From positions 11,365,507-11,429,506 of the forward strand of contig NC_067206.1 in the NCBI RefSeq assembly GCF_026262505.1: a stretch of 64,000 nt of DNA. Reading direction: 5' to 3'. Source of the DNA: Trichomonas vaginalis G3 (Eukaryota > Parabasalia > Trichomonadida > Trichomonadidae). The number at the start of each line of letters is the position of its first letter. Within the stretch, counting starts at the first letter, position 1. This document shows positions 36,805 through 47,372 of this stretch, in pieces. A model generated the notes under the pieces. The model was not told the origin of the DNA and ran no database searches. It was given only the letters and a program-made list of their open reading frames with translations. The translations under genes were made by a program, and so were the position numbers.

Positions 36805-39800
36805 TCAGAACTTCAACTTACGAATAAAGCTTGTTTTAGTTGTTATTGAGAAGTTAAACTTCTCTTCAAAGCAAGGTTGACATGACTTACATAAGTCAAA
36901 TCCAATCTCTTGACCATCATGAAGTGCTTTGTAAAGTTTCATTAAACTGAACTCAGAGTCTTTGTCATATGTTCCAACAGGTATGTGAATGTTCTTATCT
37001 TCATTGTAATAGCATTGTATAGCTTCAGGAAACATTTCATTTGCTGTTAAAGCAAGGACGTCTTGTTTGACACCTTTGCAACGTGCATGGAATGCAACTT
37101 CATTTAAATCGTTAGTGAGTAAGTCTATGTAAGTCTTCTTTCCACAAAATATTGACTTGTATGCTAAACTTTGTTTTCCAGGTGTTATTTCTGCGAAGTC
37201 AGAATGGAACTGACCTAATGTTTTACCAATAAGTTCTCTACCGTATCTCTTCTTAAACTCTGCTGCAAGCTTTGGTATGTCTTCATTGAAAATATGCATG
37301 CTATCACAGTCCTGGTAAAATATTTGAAGTCCCATATCTTCTGCAGTACAGAATACTTCACACATTATTCTCTTCGACATAGACAGAATGTTAACACCAA
37401 GTGGACAGAAGTTAAAGTGTCTGCAAATGCTTTTCGTTAGCTTGAAAATAGTTTTATCTGAACCATCCAAACCTTCGAACTTCACTATATGGTTGTAGTT
37501 TCTGATGGCATATCTTATAGCATCTTTGTCATTTACTATGGTTATTTTTGACTCAATATGAGATAGAATAGTTTTGCCATAAATACTGTTCAGAATGAGC
37601 TTTATATTTTCTTGCAAAGGATTTCCTTCTTTCTTATACTTTAACCTTAACTCAAACAACTTCTTTACTTCATCTCTTATTCTAATATCTCTGTTTCCAT
37701 CGTAATAGTATCCTTGCAACACTTCACATTTGACACCTTGATATTTTATGAGGTCTTGTAATGTTATATGGTCAACATACATTAAACAGCAAGTGTTTGA
37801 ACTTCTGGGAACGTTAAGTTCTGGATTTAGTTCAGGGTCACAAACTATTAAAGGAAAGTGTCTATGTATTCCAATCTCTGTTATCTTAATGAGAACAAAG
37901 AAGCCAGACATAAACTTTTCACCAATGGGTTCCTTTTGGTCGTCATCGAATAAATGTCTCATGAGATACTCTGTGCTTAACATTTCTTCCTTCAATACTT
38001 TCGGTATACCTTCTAAAGTATAGAGTCTTGCAATTGCTGAAGGGTATAATGAAACAGCGTCGAAGTCAGCAATGAGTTTCTTTTCGCTCTTTTGTTTCAT
38101 GTTATCTGACAGCATACATCTTCCACCTTGAATACAGCGTGAAATAAATTCTCTTGGTTTATTTGAGAGGTCATATAAATTTCCATTCGGGAAGTACACT
38201 CTGTTCTCAAACAATTTGTTAGCAATAGAACAAATACTAACGTAGTCATAAACGTTTAAATCAAATTCTTTCAATATGTCATTGCGGAACTTAACAAAAC
38301 CTTCTCTTAAAATTCTTACATCTTGTTTGCAATAAAATGAGCTATACTTTTCTAAGTCGAAGTGGTTCTCATCTATTCTGCAACCTTTGATGGAATCTAT
38401 GTTTTTCATGAATGTATCTGCATCCCGGATAAACTTACATGCTTCAGAAATGACACCAATTCTGTTGTCATTTGCTAACAAAACACTGCTGTAGTAGTTG
38501 TATGGAAATCTTCTTTCGGTCCTGTTTGTAAGTTAAACATAGCAGGAAATAGTTTAAGCTTCTTATTTATAACACTGTAAGAGTCTTTTATAATAATTGC
38601 CCTTCCTTTATATAAGCCAGTTATTTGCATTGTTCGTGAACCTTTAATGATGGGAGTTCCTTTCACTTCTGTCATGTGTCTTAAGATGAAGTTTATATCA
38701 TAGCTGAGGTTATGGAAATATATTAAACTCTTGTCAGGAAGTCGTTCCAAAAATTCTGTTGCACAGTTCTGACCCCATATGCTTTCACTCACTGAACCAT
38801 CTTCACTGTCGTAACAGATGTTAAAAGCTTTATGAAAGCCGTCTGTGCTACACTCAAAGTCAGCAAAGAAAACGTGCTCAGGAATGAACTTGCACTTATT
38901 TTTATTTACTTCTTTTGACTCTGCTTTCTTCTTCAGTTGTACACAATACTTTGGAGCATATGTCAAATCTTTAAATGGTGCAAGGTTCTGTTTATATAAG
39001 TCAGTCGTATATGTGAAAAGTTCTCCATAAGAAATAGGTTCGAAATATTTGCACTCCCACAATGTTTTCATAACATCCCATAACGGTGTTGTTCTATCAT
39101 AACGAACTACATATTTTTCTCTCTCTTTGTATAAATCTTCATCTGTTTCTCAATGTTCATTCCACCACACTCCTTCAAGATTTCTATATAGTTGCGAATG
39201 AAATATGTTGTCATTGGTAATCTTTCATTTAGCATGTAGTGGTCTTCAACAAGAAGTAAGTCAAGAGTTCGAACAGTTTCACATTCTTTTGGTGTGTATC
39301 TCTTTATTTCATTATGTCTTGAGTCATTGAAATAACCAATGGTAACATTAAATGCTATACCTGTTGCGTCAGAAATTTCTTGTACTTTACTTTGAGGAAA
39401 GTCTCTAACACGAATGACTTCTCTCATGTGGTCAATAGTCTCTCCATCTACTCCAGCCTGAATGCAAGCATAAACGAAACAATTGTCTTCTGTCATAAGT
39501 GTTGCAGTTCTTTTGTTCAATTCATTGAAGATTTGGTAGCGCTCAAGATTTATAGGTAATGTGCAAAGATACTTCCAGAACTGACCGCTTCTCTTCTTAT
39601 AAAACTTCTTTTCACCATTATCTTTCCAAAAGCTTTCTATAAGTGCTGGGTTTCCTGTTTGCTTAAGAGCTTCCAAAATGGCTTTCTGGTCATTTGTCAG
39701 TGTGCTTTCATCTCTATATGGTCTCTTTTTTGGTTTGCCTTTCTTTACATCTGACATCGTTAAGCCTTCATATTCTGTTAAATCATACATCTTTATTTCG

Positions 39801-40582
39801 GTAAGATTCTTTATGTTTGTCAAGAAGAAGTCATAGTGCATTTCAACAATACCTGCAGCATTTGCTTCTATCTCTGATATAAAGTTCTCCTTCAAGAGCT
39901 GATGTAGTAATGTTCCAATATTATTGAGGTTTAACGTAGAACATTCATACTTTCCACCAAGTTTATAACATACCATCCATCTTTGTTGGGAGTTTATTTT
40001 AATCTTCTCTAAGAGTCTCATGAAAACCTTACCGAAATGTTTGTGTAAGTAGTCTCTGTTTGGTTCATCTAAAGCTTCGATGTTAAAGTCAATGAGTCTA
40101 TTGCCTGACTTCACATTCCTCTTCCTATTCTCTTCATCTTTCTTTAACCATCTCTCACCTTCTTTTGGTTTGTCGTCAATGGAACGAATGACATCGTTAG
40201 CTTTGCGAACTTGTTCTATAGCGCTCTTAAACATCTCTCTTCTCTGTTGTTTCAGTGTGTCGTCTCTTCTTCTTGTTTCACCAACGTTTGCATTTGTTAT
40301 GTCAAACATTTCTCTTCTTACTTCATGAGGTACTGAACGTTTATGATATAAGTCAATAGCAATGTCATTTAAAGGAAATGCTCTTGCATGGACTTCGTCC
40401 TCGCCGCGTTGCGGCTTTATGAACTCATGAATTCTATCATAACTTATTGCACCATTATAGTCATTGAGGATGTCAGCGAGTGCTTTTTTGTTTGTTGCGT
40501 AATGTTTTGCTACTTCTATGTTAGCTTCTGTAAGAAGTTGTTTTATTTCCGAGTGTTCTAACTTAGACAACTTCCGATACAT
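36805..40582 (-). pseudogene. Protein-primed DNA polymerase B (Maverick polB)
   Basis: About 1250 codons. From the start: a 490-residue N-terminal region (39107-40582) unique to Polinton-type enzymes, then the 3'-5' exonuclease domain with FFADFEC and YFHNLSYDINFIL (38475-39071), then the polymerase domain with motif A DFDAVSLYPSAI, motif B NSIYGKTI and motif C YQDCDSM (36805-38481). It would copy the element by protein priming. Broken, about two breaks. An in-frame GC palindrome coding KPQRGEDE lies near 40396-40427. Starts 89 bp from a divergent gene. Confidence 0.9.
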
Positions 40583-40671
40583 CTTTAGTAGGAAATAAAA
40601 AAAATATTTTTGAAAAAATTAGATTAGATTTTTTAAAGTTATTTTCAAAATAATTTAATATTTTTATTTTA

Positions 40672-41145
40672 ATGAAACACATGCAAGATTGCAAGTTCTT
40701 TTCATACAATGCTCTCGCTACTGCCATCAAGAATGAGTTCAATAATGCTTCAAATGTTAATGTTATCTTTAACAAGAAGTTTGTGAAAGAATCTAAGTTT
40801 GGTCAGTATGTCAGACCATTAGCTATCGTCATTGACCGCAAACGTTATACTTCACAAGAGTTAGCAGTAGTTTTGAAACAAAAGAGTTTCTTCGTGAATG
40901 TCAAAGATACTCATTATACTGTTATAAAGAACTCTAATATTGACTTCTTCAGTATTGCTTTAAATCTTTCCGAACAGAAAGAATATAAGAAGGGTGAAAC
41001 ATCTGTGAAATATTATCCTTCATCTCTGAAGACAATAACGAACAAAGATGTTATACAGAAATTCTTACCAAAGGTTGAAGAAGCTTCTATTGACATTGAC
41101 GAAGGAAGTGAAATGGTTGAAGAAATAGACCCTGAAGCTATTTAA
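40672..41145 (+). CDS. Maverick protein of unknown function, 157 residues
   Basis: Starts MKHMQDCKFFSYNALATAIK. Mixed alpha/beta composition with a basic middle (VIDRKRYTSQELAVVLKQK) and an acidic tail (IDIDEGSEMVEEID). It looks whole and is the only plus-strand gene in the polB-KilA-N section. The 89 bp spacer to polB is AT-rich and probably carries both promoters. I do not recognise a family; co-regulation with polB is inference from the divergent layout. Confidence 0.55.
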   Translation: MKHMQDCKFFSYNALATAIKNEFNNASNVNVIFNKKFVKESKFGQYVRPLAIVIDRKRYTSQELAVVLKQKSFFVNVKDTHYTVIKNSNIDFFSIALNLSEQKEYKKGETSVKYYPSSLKTITNKDVIQKFLPKVEEASIDIDEGSEMVEEIDPEAI

Positions 41146-41550
41146 CCAAAAATATATTTTTGAAGAACTGAAGGTGTCACTACGTCACCATATCACCAGG
41201 TTAATTAACTTCTTTTAAAAATGATGACAACATGACATTTTGACAACACACCAGGATTAATGCAAAAATGAATGTTATCGTTAATGTTATCGTTAATGTT
41301 ATCGTTAATGTTATCGTTTATGTTATCGTTAATGTTATCGTTAATGTTATCAGTGTCGAACATAATTGACGTAGGATTCATGACTTCTTCGTAAATGAGT
41401 GTAAATATAGCACAAAAATATATTTTAGGTGAAGAGGTGAGATCTCACCCGTTTTTTCACCTCTTTTTTCACCTCATTCTCTCTTCGTTAATGTTGTCGT
41501 GACTTCATCGTTAATGTTGTCGTGACTTCATCGTTAATGTTGCCGTGACT
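41146..41550. promoter_or_regulatory. Intergenic with iterons, 12 bp repeats, GGTGA cassette and satellite-like seeds
   Basis: Between converging gene ends. In order: an iteron block (41171-41260, GTCACTACGTCACCATATCA then CAGGTTAATTAACTTC and GACAACATGACATTTTGACA); seven copies of the 12-mer AATGTTATCGTT (41270-41350); a GGTGAGATCTCACC cassette at 41436-41449; then three copies of GTTGTCGTGACTTCATCGTT (41495-41553), close to the flanking satellite monomer. Confidence 0.7.
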
Positions 41551-42378
41551 TCATTCTTCCTCTTTGAAGTTATCGAAATATTCTGTTATTTTTTCCTTCA
41601 GTAATGTTAAGTCTTCTTTGAATGTAAGTATTGTGCAACCTTTGATGTCATAGTGTGTTTGAGGAAGAGTATTTTTGACAATTTCCTTTATTTGCTCATT
41701 CGGTGTCATTGAAATCGGTAAGTTTTCACGATAGAACCAGTTTCTGTCAGATTTATATATTTTAGCTAAGTCATAAAAGCTCTTGTTGTTTCTTCTGACT
41801 AAATGCAACATAACCATATCTTTATCTTCTTCATTTTCCAATTCTTCAGTATAAATCATATACTTATAACTCTTTTCCTTTCCTTTTGGTACTGAACGTG
41901 GTATTCTTTTCTGTATGCTTTTGTCTTTGGATTCAATGACTTCATCTTTTGCTTGAAGTTTCTTTTCCATCTCTCCGCGTTCTGCTTTATATAGTTCATC
42001 TAACATCATGAAAATATAACAAGCATAACGAGGTGAAGCCCACATTGCTACAGCGTTTACTAAAAGTCTATGAACATAATAACCTTTCAAACCAGGAGCC
42101 AAATTCTTGCGATTTTCGTACGGAATCTCTTCTCTCGGTTTTCCGAGGAAAGCAATCATATGAGAAAATTCTTCTAAAAGTTCTTTTGTCTGTTGGTTTT
42201 CAAACCAATGATATGCTTGCTTTGTAGAACGAAGAGCATTCATTATACTTTGCATTTGGTACATGTCATCTTTGACTGAACGAATGAGACGTAACTGTTT
42301 GTTATACTGTATGTACTCGTATTCTTCATTGATGGCTTCATGAACGATAGCAGTTGTTGTGTTCTCTGATGTTGACAT
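41551..42378 (-). CDS. KilA-N domain protein with coiled coil
   Basis: 275 residues from the ATG at 42378 (MSTSENTTTA), chosen because the neighbouring gene at 43075 has the same leader, GTAATG after GTATGTAAGACA. The KilA-N core spans about residues 45-130: a RSTKQAYHWFENQQTKELL helix region, GYYVHRLLVNAVAMWASPRY, then IFMMLDEL. A charged coiled coil follows (130-155), then a C-terminal domain with Asp/Tyr-rich strands. KilA-N proteins are DNA-binding factors of large DNA viruses and phages. Looks whole. Probably a regulator of element genes. Confidence 0.75.
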   Translation of the reverse strand: MSTSENTTTAIVHEAINEEYEYIQYNKQLRLIRSVKDDMYQMQSIMNALRSTKQAYHWFENQQTKELLEEFSHMIAFLGKPREEIPYENRKNLAPGLKGYYVHRLLVNAVAMWASPRYACYIFMMLDELYKAERGEMEKKLQAKDEVIESKDKSIQKRIPRSVPKGKEKSYKYMIYTEELENEEDKDMVMLHLVRRNNKSFYDLAKIYKSDRNWFYRENLPISMTPNEQIKEIVKNTLPQTHYDIKGCTILTFKEDLTLLKEKITEYFDNFKEEE

Positions 42379-42466
42379 TACTGTCTTTACATACAAGATA
42401 AAAATTTTTGTTAGAAAAAAAATAGCGTTATTTTCTGACTTTCACAAAAGACCAAAAATAAACGCT

Positions 42467-43075
42467 TTACATGTATTTTTCAGCAACTTCGTCAAATAAT
42501 TTTATAGCTTTATCTATCTCATCTACTTCAAACGTTTCTTTACCTTTCGTGGGAGCACCATACATTTTCTCAAAAACTTCAAGCAGTTCTGTTTCTGCGG
42601 CTCTCATATCATTAACGAACACAACCTTGACTCTATTGACTGTACTGTCATATCTTTGAGTTATATTATATGTTCTTCCTATCTTATATCTTTTTGTGTT
42701 GAAGTCCTTCGGTTTCTGAACGATGTAAAGTAAGCCTTCACTGCAACGTTCCGTATCGAATGAACCATATGTTATGAAGTTATATCCAACAACTGGGTCT
42801 AACCATAACAAAACTATTGGTATAAGACTTTTGTCTATAAATATGCTCTTGTTCCATGAAATGCTACTGATATCATGAGCTCAGGATTTCTTGTCAAAAT
42901 TTTCTGAGTAGAAGCAATTCTAACCCAGTCTTTGTTTTCTTTCCAGAAGTGTTATAATGTCTGACAAAGAATATTTGTTGTATTTCTTTGAGTATCTTAC
43001 GTTTAAATCACCTATTCTAACCACTTTGGTGTCATTGTCTATCTTTCTAACTGTTTCAAACTCAATGTTTGTCAT
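42467..43075 (-). pseudogene. GIY-YIG-like T5orf172/MUG113-type protein
   Basis: The C-terminal part reads GLLYIVQKPKDFNTKRYKIG, then RTYNITQRYDS, a VVFVNDMRAAETELLEVF stretch and KGKETFEV, the usual order of the T5orf172/MUG113 domain related to GIY-YIG nucleases. The N-terminal part begins MTNIEFETVRKID. Together about 200 codons; broken, about two breaks. It shares its 5' leader with the KilA-N gene, and such domains often follow KilA-N or Bro N-domains in viruses, which supports a duplicated regulatory gene pair. Confidence 0.65.
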
Positions 43076-43194
43076 TACTGTCTTACATACAAGATAAAAA
43101 AATAAATAAAAATAAAACTAACTTTATTTTTATCTTTTATGAAAATTCATGAAATTTGGTCATTTTTCAGCAAAAAATAATGTTTAGGTGAAGA

Positions 43195-43208
43195 GATGAG
43201 ATCTCACC
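43195..43208. promoter_or_regulatory. GGTGA cassette, GATGAG variant
   Basis: GATGAGATCTCACC after TTTAGGTGAAGA, followed by three CACCTGTTTT-type half-sites. It lies between the start side of the 43075 gene and the 3' end of the gene at 43240. Confidence 0.6.
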
Positions 43209-43239
43209 CGTTTTCTCACCTGTTTTCTCACCTGTTTTT

Positions 43240-43575
43240 TCACAAGCGTTTTACATGAATTGTACGATGTATATTTGAAATCCTAAACAGTTTCATAGCT
43301 TCTATTTCTTCTTTTAGTACATCGAATGTTTTAACGATACCGAAAGTTTCTTTATACTTCTTCTTGACGTCAGATAGAAGGAAATCTTCTGCTGTTGAAT
43401 AGTTTTTATTAAGAAATGTCAACATATCCATTTTATCTTCTGCTGGCTTTTCTGCTTCTTTCTTTAAGTCTGCATAGTCGTTTCGCATTCTTTCTATCTC
43501 TTTGACTGAGTAGTTATATTTTCTTATTGCTGCTTTACATTTTGAACATTGCGGCATCGTTTTTGCGTTATACAT
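43240..43575 (-). CDS. Maverick protein with CxxC start, unknown
   Basis: 111 residues, MYNAKTMPQCSKCKAAIRKY onward. An early Cys-x-x-Cys pair could be half a zinc site. The rest is helical and charged (EIERMRNDYADLKKEAEKPA), likely coiled coil. It overlaps the end of the upstream frame by 52 bases, so the two may be one broken gene or an overlapping pair. No family recognised. Confidence 0.4.
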   Translation of the reverse strand: MYNAKTMPQCSKCKAAIRKYNYSVKEIERMRNDYADLKKEAEKPAEDKMDMLTFLNKNYSTAEDFLLSDVKKKYKETFGIVKTFDVLKEEIEAMKLFRISNIHRTIHVKRL

Positions 43576-44180
43576 TGAAATATAAAACCAGCTAGAACAA
43601 CTAAGGCGTCAATGGTTTTCTTTAACTCAAAAGCTGCTGGTTTTATCTGTTCATTCCATACTTTACCTCTTCTATCTTTATCTCTTATCTGCCATACACA
43701 TTCAGCAACTAACGAAACAAAGTTATCGTATGTCTTAAATTCTTCGGATTTGTAAAGGTCAGAAATATTTTTATAAACCATGTCGCAATCTTTGTCCATA
43801 ACTTTATGGTTGCAATGATATCCTAGAAACTCATAGTTTACCTTTCGTATGAACTTCTTTATTTCTACTGAGTCAGTTGCTTTGACTTCAATTTCGTCGA
43901 ATTCAGGAATAGTTAGTTTTTGCTGCTGAACTTCAGGTAGTTTAGGCAAATGGTCAATAATATCCTGCATGTCATAAAGATACTGTTCATTTGTTTCATC
44001 TTTCGCACTACAGTCTAAATTACTTGTTAAAAGTTCTTGCTTTATCTTCTGGATTTCTGTTTCAAAAGTATATGAAGAAGGAATAAAGTTTTTCATCTCT
44101 ATCAACATTGACGTAGGATTCATAACTAACGAGTTTGGTGCTGTAGTTTGAATTGTTGTTGTACCGATTGTTGAAATCAT
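43524..44180 (-). CDS. Maverick protein of unknown function, 218 residues
   Basis: The start is placed at MISTIGTTTIQT because it follows a long AT leader (TTTATTTTTATTTATTTTTT) almost identical to the leader of the gene at 43075; an earlier in-frame ATG at 44252 lies inside that leader. The protein has helical segments, a HLPKLPEVQQQKL linker and two Cys (YHCNHK, DKDCD). The end has a hydrophobic stretch (ALVVLAGFIFQ) that could be a membrane or core helix. No family recognised. Confidence 0.5.
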   Translation of the reverse strand: MISTIGTTTIQTTAPNSLVMNPTSMLIEMKNFIPSSYTFETEIQKIKQELLTSNLDCSAKDETNEQYLYDMQDIIDHLPKLPEVQQQKLTIPEFDEIEVKATDSVEIKKFIRKVNYEFLGYHCNHKVMDKDCDMVYKNISDLYKSEEFKTYDNFVSLVAECVWQIRDKDRRGKVWNEQIKPAAFELKKTIDALVVLAGFIFQCITQKRCRNVQNVKQQ

Positions 44181-44642
44181 ATCTTTTATACAAAATAAAA
44201 AAATAAATAAAAATAAAACTAACTTTATTTTTTCTATCTTAAGGAAATTCATGAAAACATTTACGAAACATTAACGTAAACATAAACGATAAAATTTATT
44301 TCCGGGCTAGTTCTCTAAATGTCATGTTGTCATCATTTTTAAGAGAAGTTAATTAACCTGGTGACATGGTGACGTGGTGACACTGAAAACATTCATGAAA
44401 ATTCATGAGGGTGAAAAAACAGGTGAAAAAACGGGTGAGATCTCACCTCTTCACCTAAACATTATTTTTGGTGTAAATTTATGAAAACATTCATGAAAAT
44501 TCATGAGGGTGAAAAAACAGGTGAGAAAACGGGTGAGATCTCACCTCTTCACCTAAACATTATTTTTGGTGTAAATTTATGGTACCATTAATGATATCAT
44601 GACTGTTCTCATTCATGTCTGATTTACATCTAATGAAAACGT
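44181..44642. promoter_or_regulatory. Intergenic with inverted iteron block and two GGTGA cassettes
   Basis: Upstream of the 218-residue gene and downstream of the integrase. It holds the iteron block in inverse orientation (44305-44385: GTCATGTTGTCATC, GTTAATTAACCTGGTGACA, TGGTGACGTGGTGACACT) and two tandem, nearly identical cassettes with GGTGAGATCTCACC at 44434-44447 and 44532-44545, each preceded by GAGGGTGAAAAAACAGGTGA-type repeats. The tandem copy implies local duplication of the whole 100 bp cassette. Confidence 0.7.
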
Positions 44643-45724
44643 TTAGAAGAATTTTCTTATTCTTTCTGGCTTATTTTTGTCTTTCCAGTACTCCCGCTCT
44701 AATGGTCCCAGATGTGTTGGCTTCGACTCTCTCAAGTTCTTAGATGATATAACATCTTCAACGCCTCCTTCATATCTTACTTTATAAGTGTCATCGTTTA
44801 TGTTATAGCCAAGTATTTCAATAACCACTCCTCGCTTTGCTTCGTCAATGGTTTCAGCAAGTTTGCCATTACTACTTTCAACTAATTTCTGACGAGGATA
44901 AAGTGCAATAGAGTCGTCAGCAGCTTTTATAAGATATCCATTACCTTGCGTAGAGTCTACGATATAATAGTTTCTACTTAACCTTAAACGTTTCTTTGTC
45001 AACGGTTTGTCGTCAAGAACTACACGAACTTTTGTACCAGGAATGAGGGTAAATTGTGTTGAATTTCTGATATTTTGTGTTTGGCTTCGTTTCTTTTGTA
45101 TATACTTTTCTTCTGTTGTTGTGTCATTGAATTTGGTGTATGTCCTGTTGTAGAATGTGTTGAGGAATTATATACTTCGAGAAAATGTTTCATTGTTTCT
45201 TCGGTAAAGTCTCGCTCTTGGTTTAAATCTCTGAAGTCCTTATGAAGGTTTATGATGCCGAGTATGTTATGGTTATGGTCTTCAGTAGTGTAGTGAGTTA
45301 TGTTATGCTTAATGAGAAAATCTGTGATTTCATTGCTGAGGTATGCACTGTCTTGGTCTGATGTTAAAGTACTTGGGCTATGTTCTGCTACAAACTTTTG
45401 TAAAACTCTTAACACTTCACGAGTTCCTTTATTTTTCATTGGATATGCATATGCTTTACGAGTGTTAACATTAATGAAGATGAGGAATGGTTTATGTCCT
45501 CCTTTTCTGCTTTGAATGAGAGTGTCAAATTGGTATGCGTCAGGAGTGTTGGAGTAAATTGGTAAAAAGTAGTCGTAAGGGTTTATTTTTGTTTGATGTA
45601 CAACATTTTTGTCAAAGAACCTTTTCACTTCAGCTCTGTTAGTAAATCCCCAACTCTTTGCAGCTTCATTGAACTTCTTAAATGACCTCCATGGATGTTG
45701 TTCGAATACTTCTTTCAAGCTCAT
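44643..45724 (-). pseudogene. Maverick retroviral-type integrase
   Basis: The main frame (45020-45724, 234 residues) starts MSLKEVFEQHPWRSFKKFNE with a helical N-terminal region, then an integrase catalytic fold: DAYQFDTLIQ with the first Asp near 67, LIFINVNTRKAYAYP, and TLTSDQDSAYLS with the second Asp near 123. The following frame (44643-45002) carries a chromo/SH3-like C-terminal domain (DTYKVRYEGGVEDVISSKNL). It would catalyse insertion and generate the target duplication. The two parts are separated by about one break. Confidence 0.85.
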
Positions 45725-45784
45725 TTATGTAAAGTTAAATTTAGTAATTTCATGCTGTTCGCTCTTTTGGAGCTCAGGACTTTC

Positions 45785-47372
45785 AGGCCGTTCTAACCCA
45801 TGCATAAACCGTCATATAAGGTGGCATATAGTCTGCTCCACTTCCTGTTGGATTTGTTGTGAAAGTATGGACATGATTTCCTCCTGGTTCAGTTTGTCGA
45901 AAAGTCTTTTTGCTGAATTGTTATAAGATGGAGATAAAACATCATTGCCAGCTTTATATTCTGAGTTGTATAATGGGTGGTCTCGTAATGAGTGGCTATG
46001 GTCGCCAGAAAAGTTTGTCGTTCCTGTATGAGTGTGCGCAGGTAAGTTTGCTTCAGTAATTTTCTTCGAACCCCCTGTTTGCTTTGAAGAGTTAGCACAG
46101 TATAAGAATTTGTCTACAATCTGTTCCCAAGTACCAAAACCTAAAACTGTTTCTGGATTTGTTGAATTCATTGACGTATAAATAGAACCAACAGAATATA
46201 TGGTTTGAAGAATCTGGGCCTTCATTGTTAGAAGTTCATGTTTAACGTTTATAGCTTTATTGCCTTCTACAATATTTATATTGTTTGTTATTAAACCATT
46301 AGGAAAAAGTAGGAGGATAAATTCTTTGTTCTTGTACAGTTGCACCGTTTCTTCTGTTTTTGTTACTATTTCGATGCATGCTTTAATTTCTTTAATCTTG
46401 ATTGTTTGAAATTCTTCATGTGTATGGTTCTTGTCGGCTTTTCCATTAAGCGCAGCATTTACTTCCGACTTCTTTGTATTTTTCATCTACATAAGTTTTG
46501 TCTGCTTTCTTATCTAACATTGCTGGTAGTTCGTATGCTTCAAAGTTTCTGGCATGACCTTCAATGTTCATACATCTGTTATCTAAATTGTTTAGTGTAT
46601 CTTTTACGCTTGTACTTGGATTCTCTAAAGGTGCACTTGAACCAAGGGTATAGTTCAATATTATGTCGTCTGCTCTAACAGTAGTGAAGGATTCGTTTGT
46701 ATGGTTCTTGTCGGCTTTACTGTCTAATGTAGCTTGAAGTTCATTTATATCGGAGATGTTGTGTTTATGAGATTTCAAAACTTTGTTCATTGCTTCGAGT
46801 TCAACTTTGTCAGCTTTACTTTTAATAGCATCTTCAAACGTTATTTTTGACTTAACTCTCAAAGTAAATCTTGGTTTCAACTAATACACCGTTAACATTG
46901 AAAGTAGAGGCATAAATTTCACCGGTATAACCAAATGCTTCTGGTGCTTTAGCTACATCATACTGTACAGTACAGCTTATGTCATAACCTTTAGCACGAA
47001 TGTATTTATATCTTCTTTCATTAACATTTTTTGTCTTCGCTTCATCACTTCGTGTTAAATATCCATGGTAGTCGTTATAATCTGTTCGTCTGAAGTTATA
47101 TAATGAACGTGGTTCTTGACTTTATCACTCAGAGCTAAAAGCTCATTTTTGTCTGCTTTTTCGGCTAATTTCTCATTAACATCATTCACTTCTAATTCAA
47201 CTCTTCCGCCAGAACTCTTATTATCATTAATCTTTTTCATTAATTCGGTAATTACGTCATAAAGACTATATTCTGTTTTCGGTTTTGTAAATAATGAGTC
47301 AAAATTTCTTTTCATCATTACATCGCTGACATTAATGATATCACCAATTCCTTTTTTCATTTTTCTCTTCAT
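45785..47372 (-). pseudogene. Phage tail-fibre/collar-like protein
   Basis: About 525 codons. The upstream parts carry repeats of the LSDKVKNHVHY and DSKADKNHTNESFTT type, which form trimeric coiled-coil fibre repeats in phages. The downstream part has GSIYTSMNSTNPETVLGFGT, then TGGSKKITEANLPAHTHTG, the classic tail-collar/receptor-binding tip motif. A host-attachment fibre on a virion is the natural reading. Broken, about three breaks. It overlaps the stop of the 468-residue gene by one base, so the two were likely expressed together. Confidence 0.75.
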
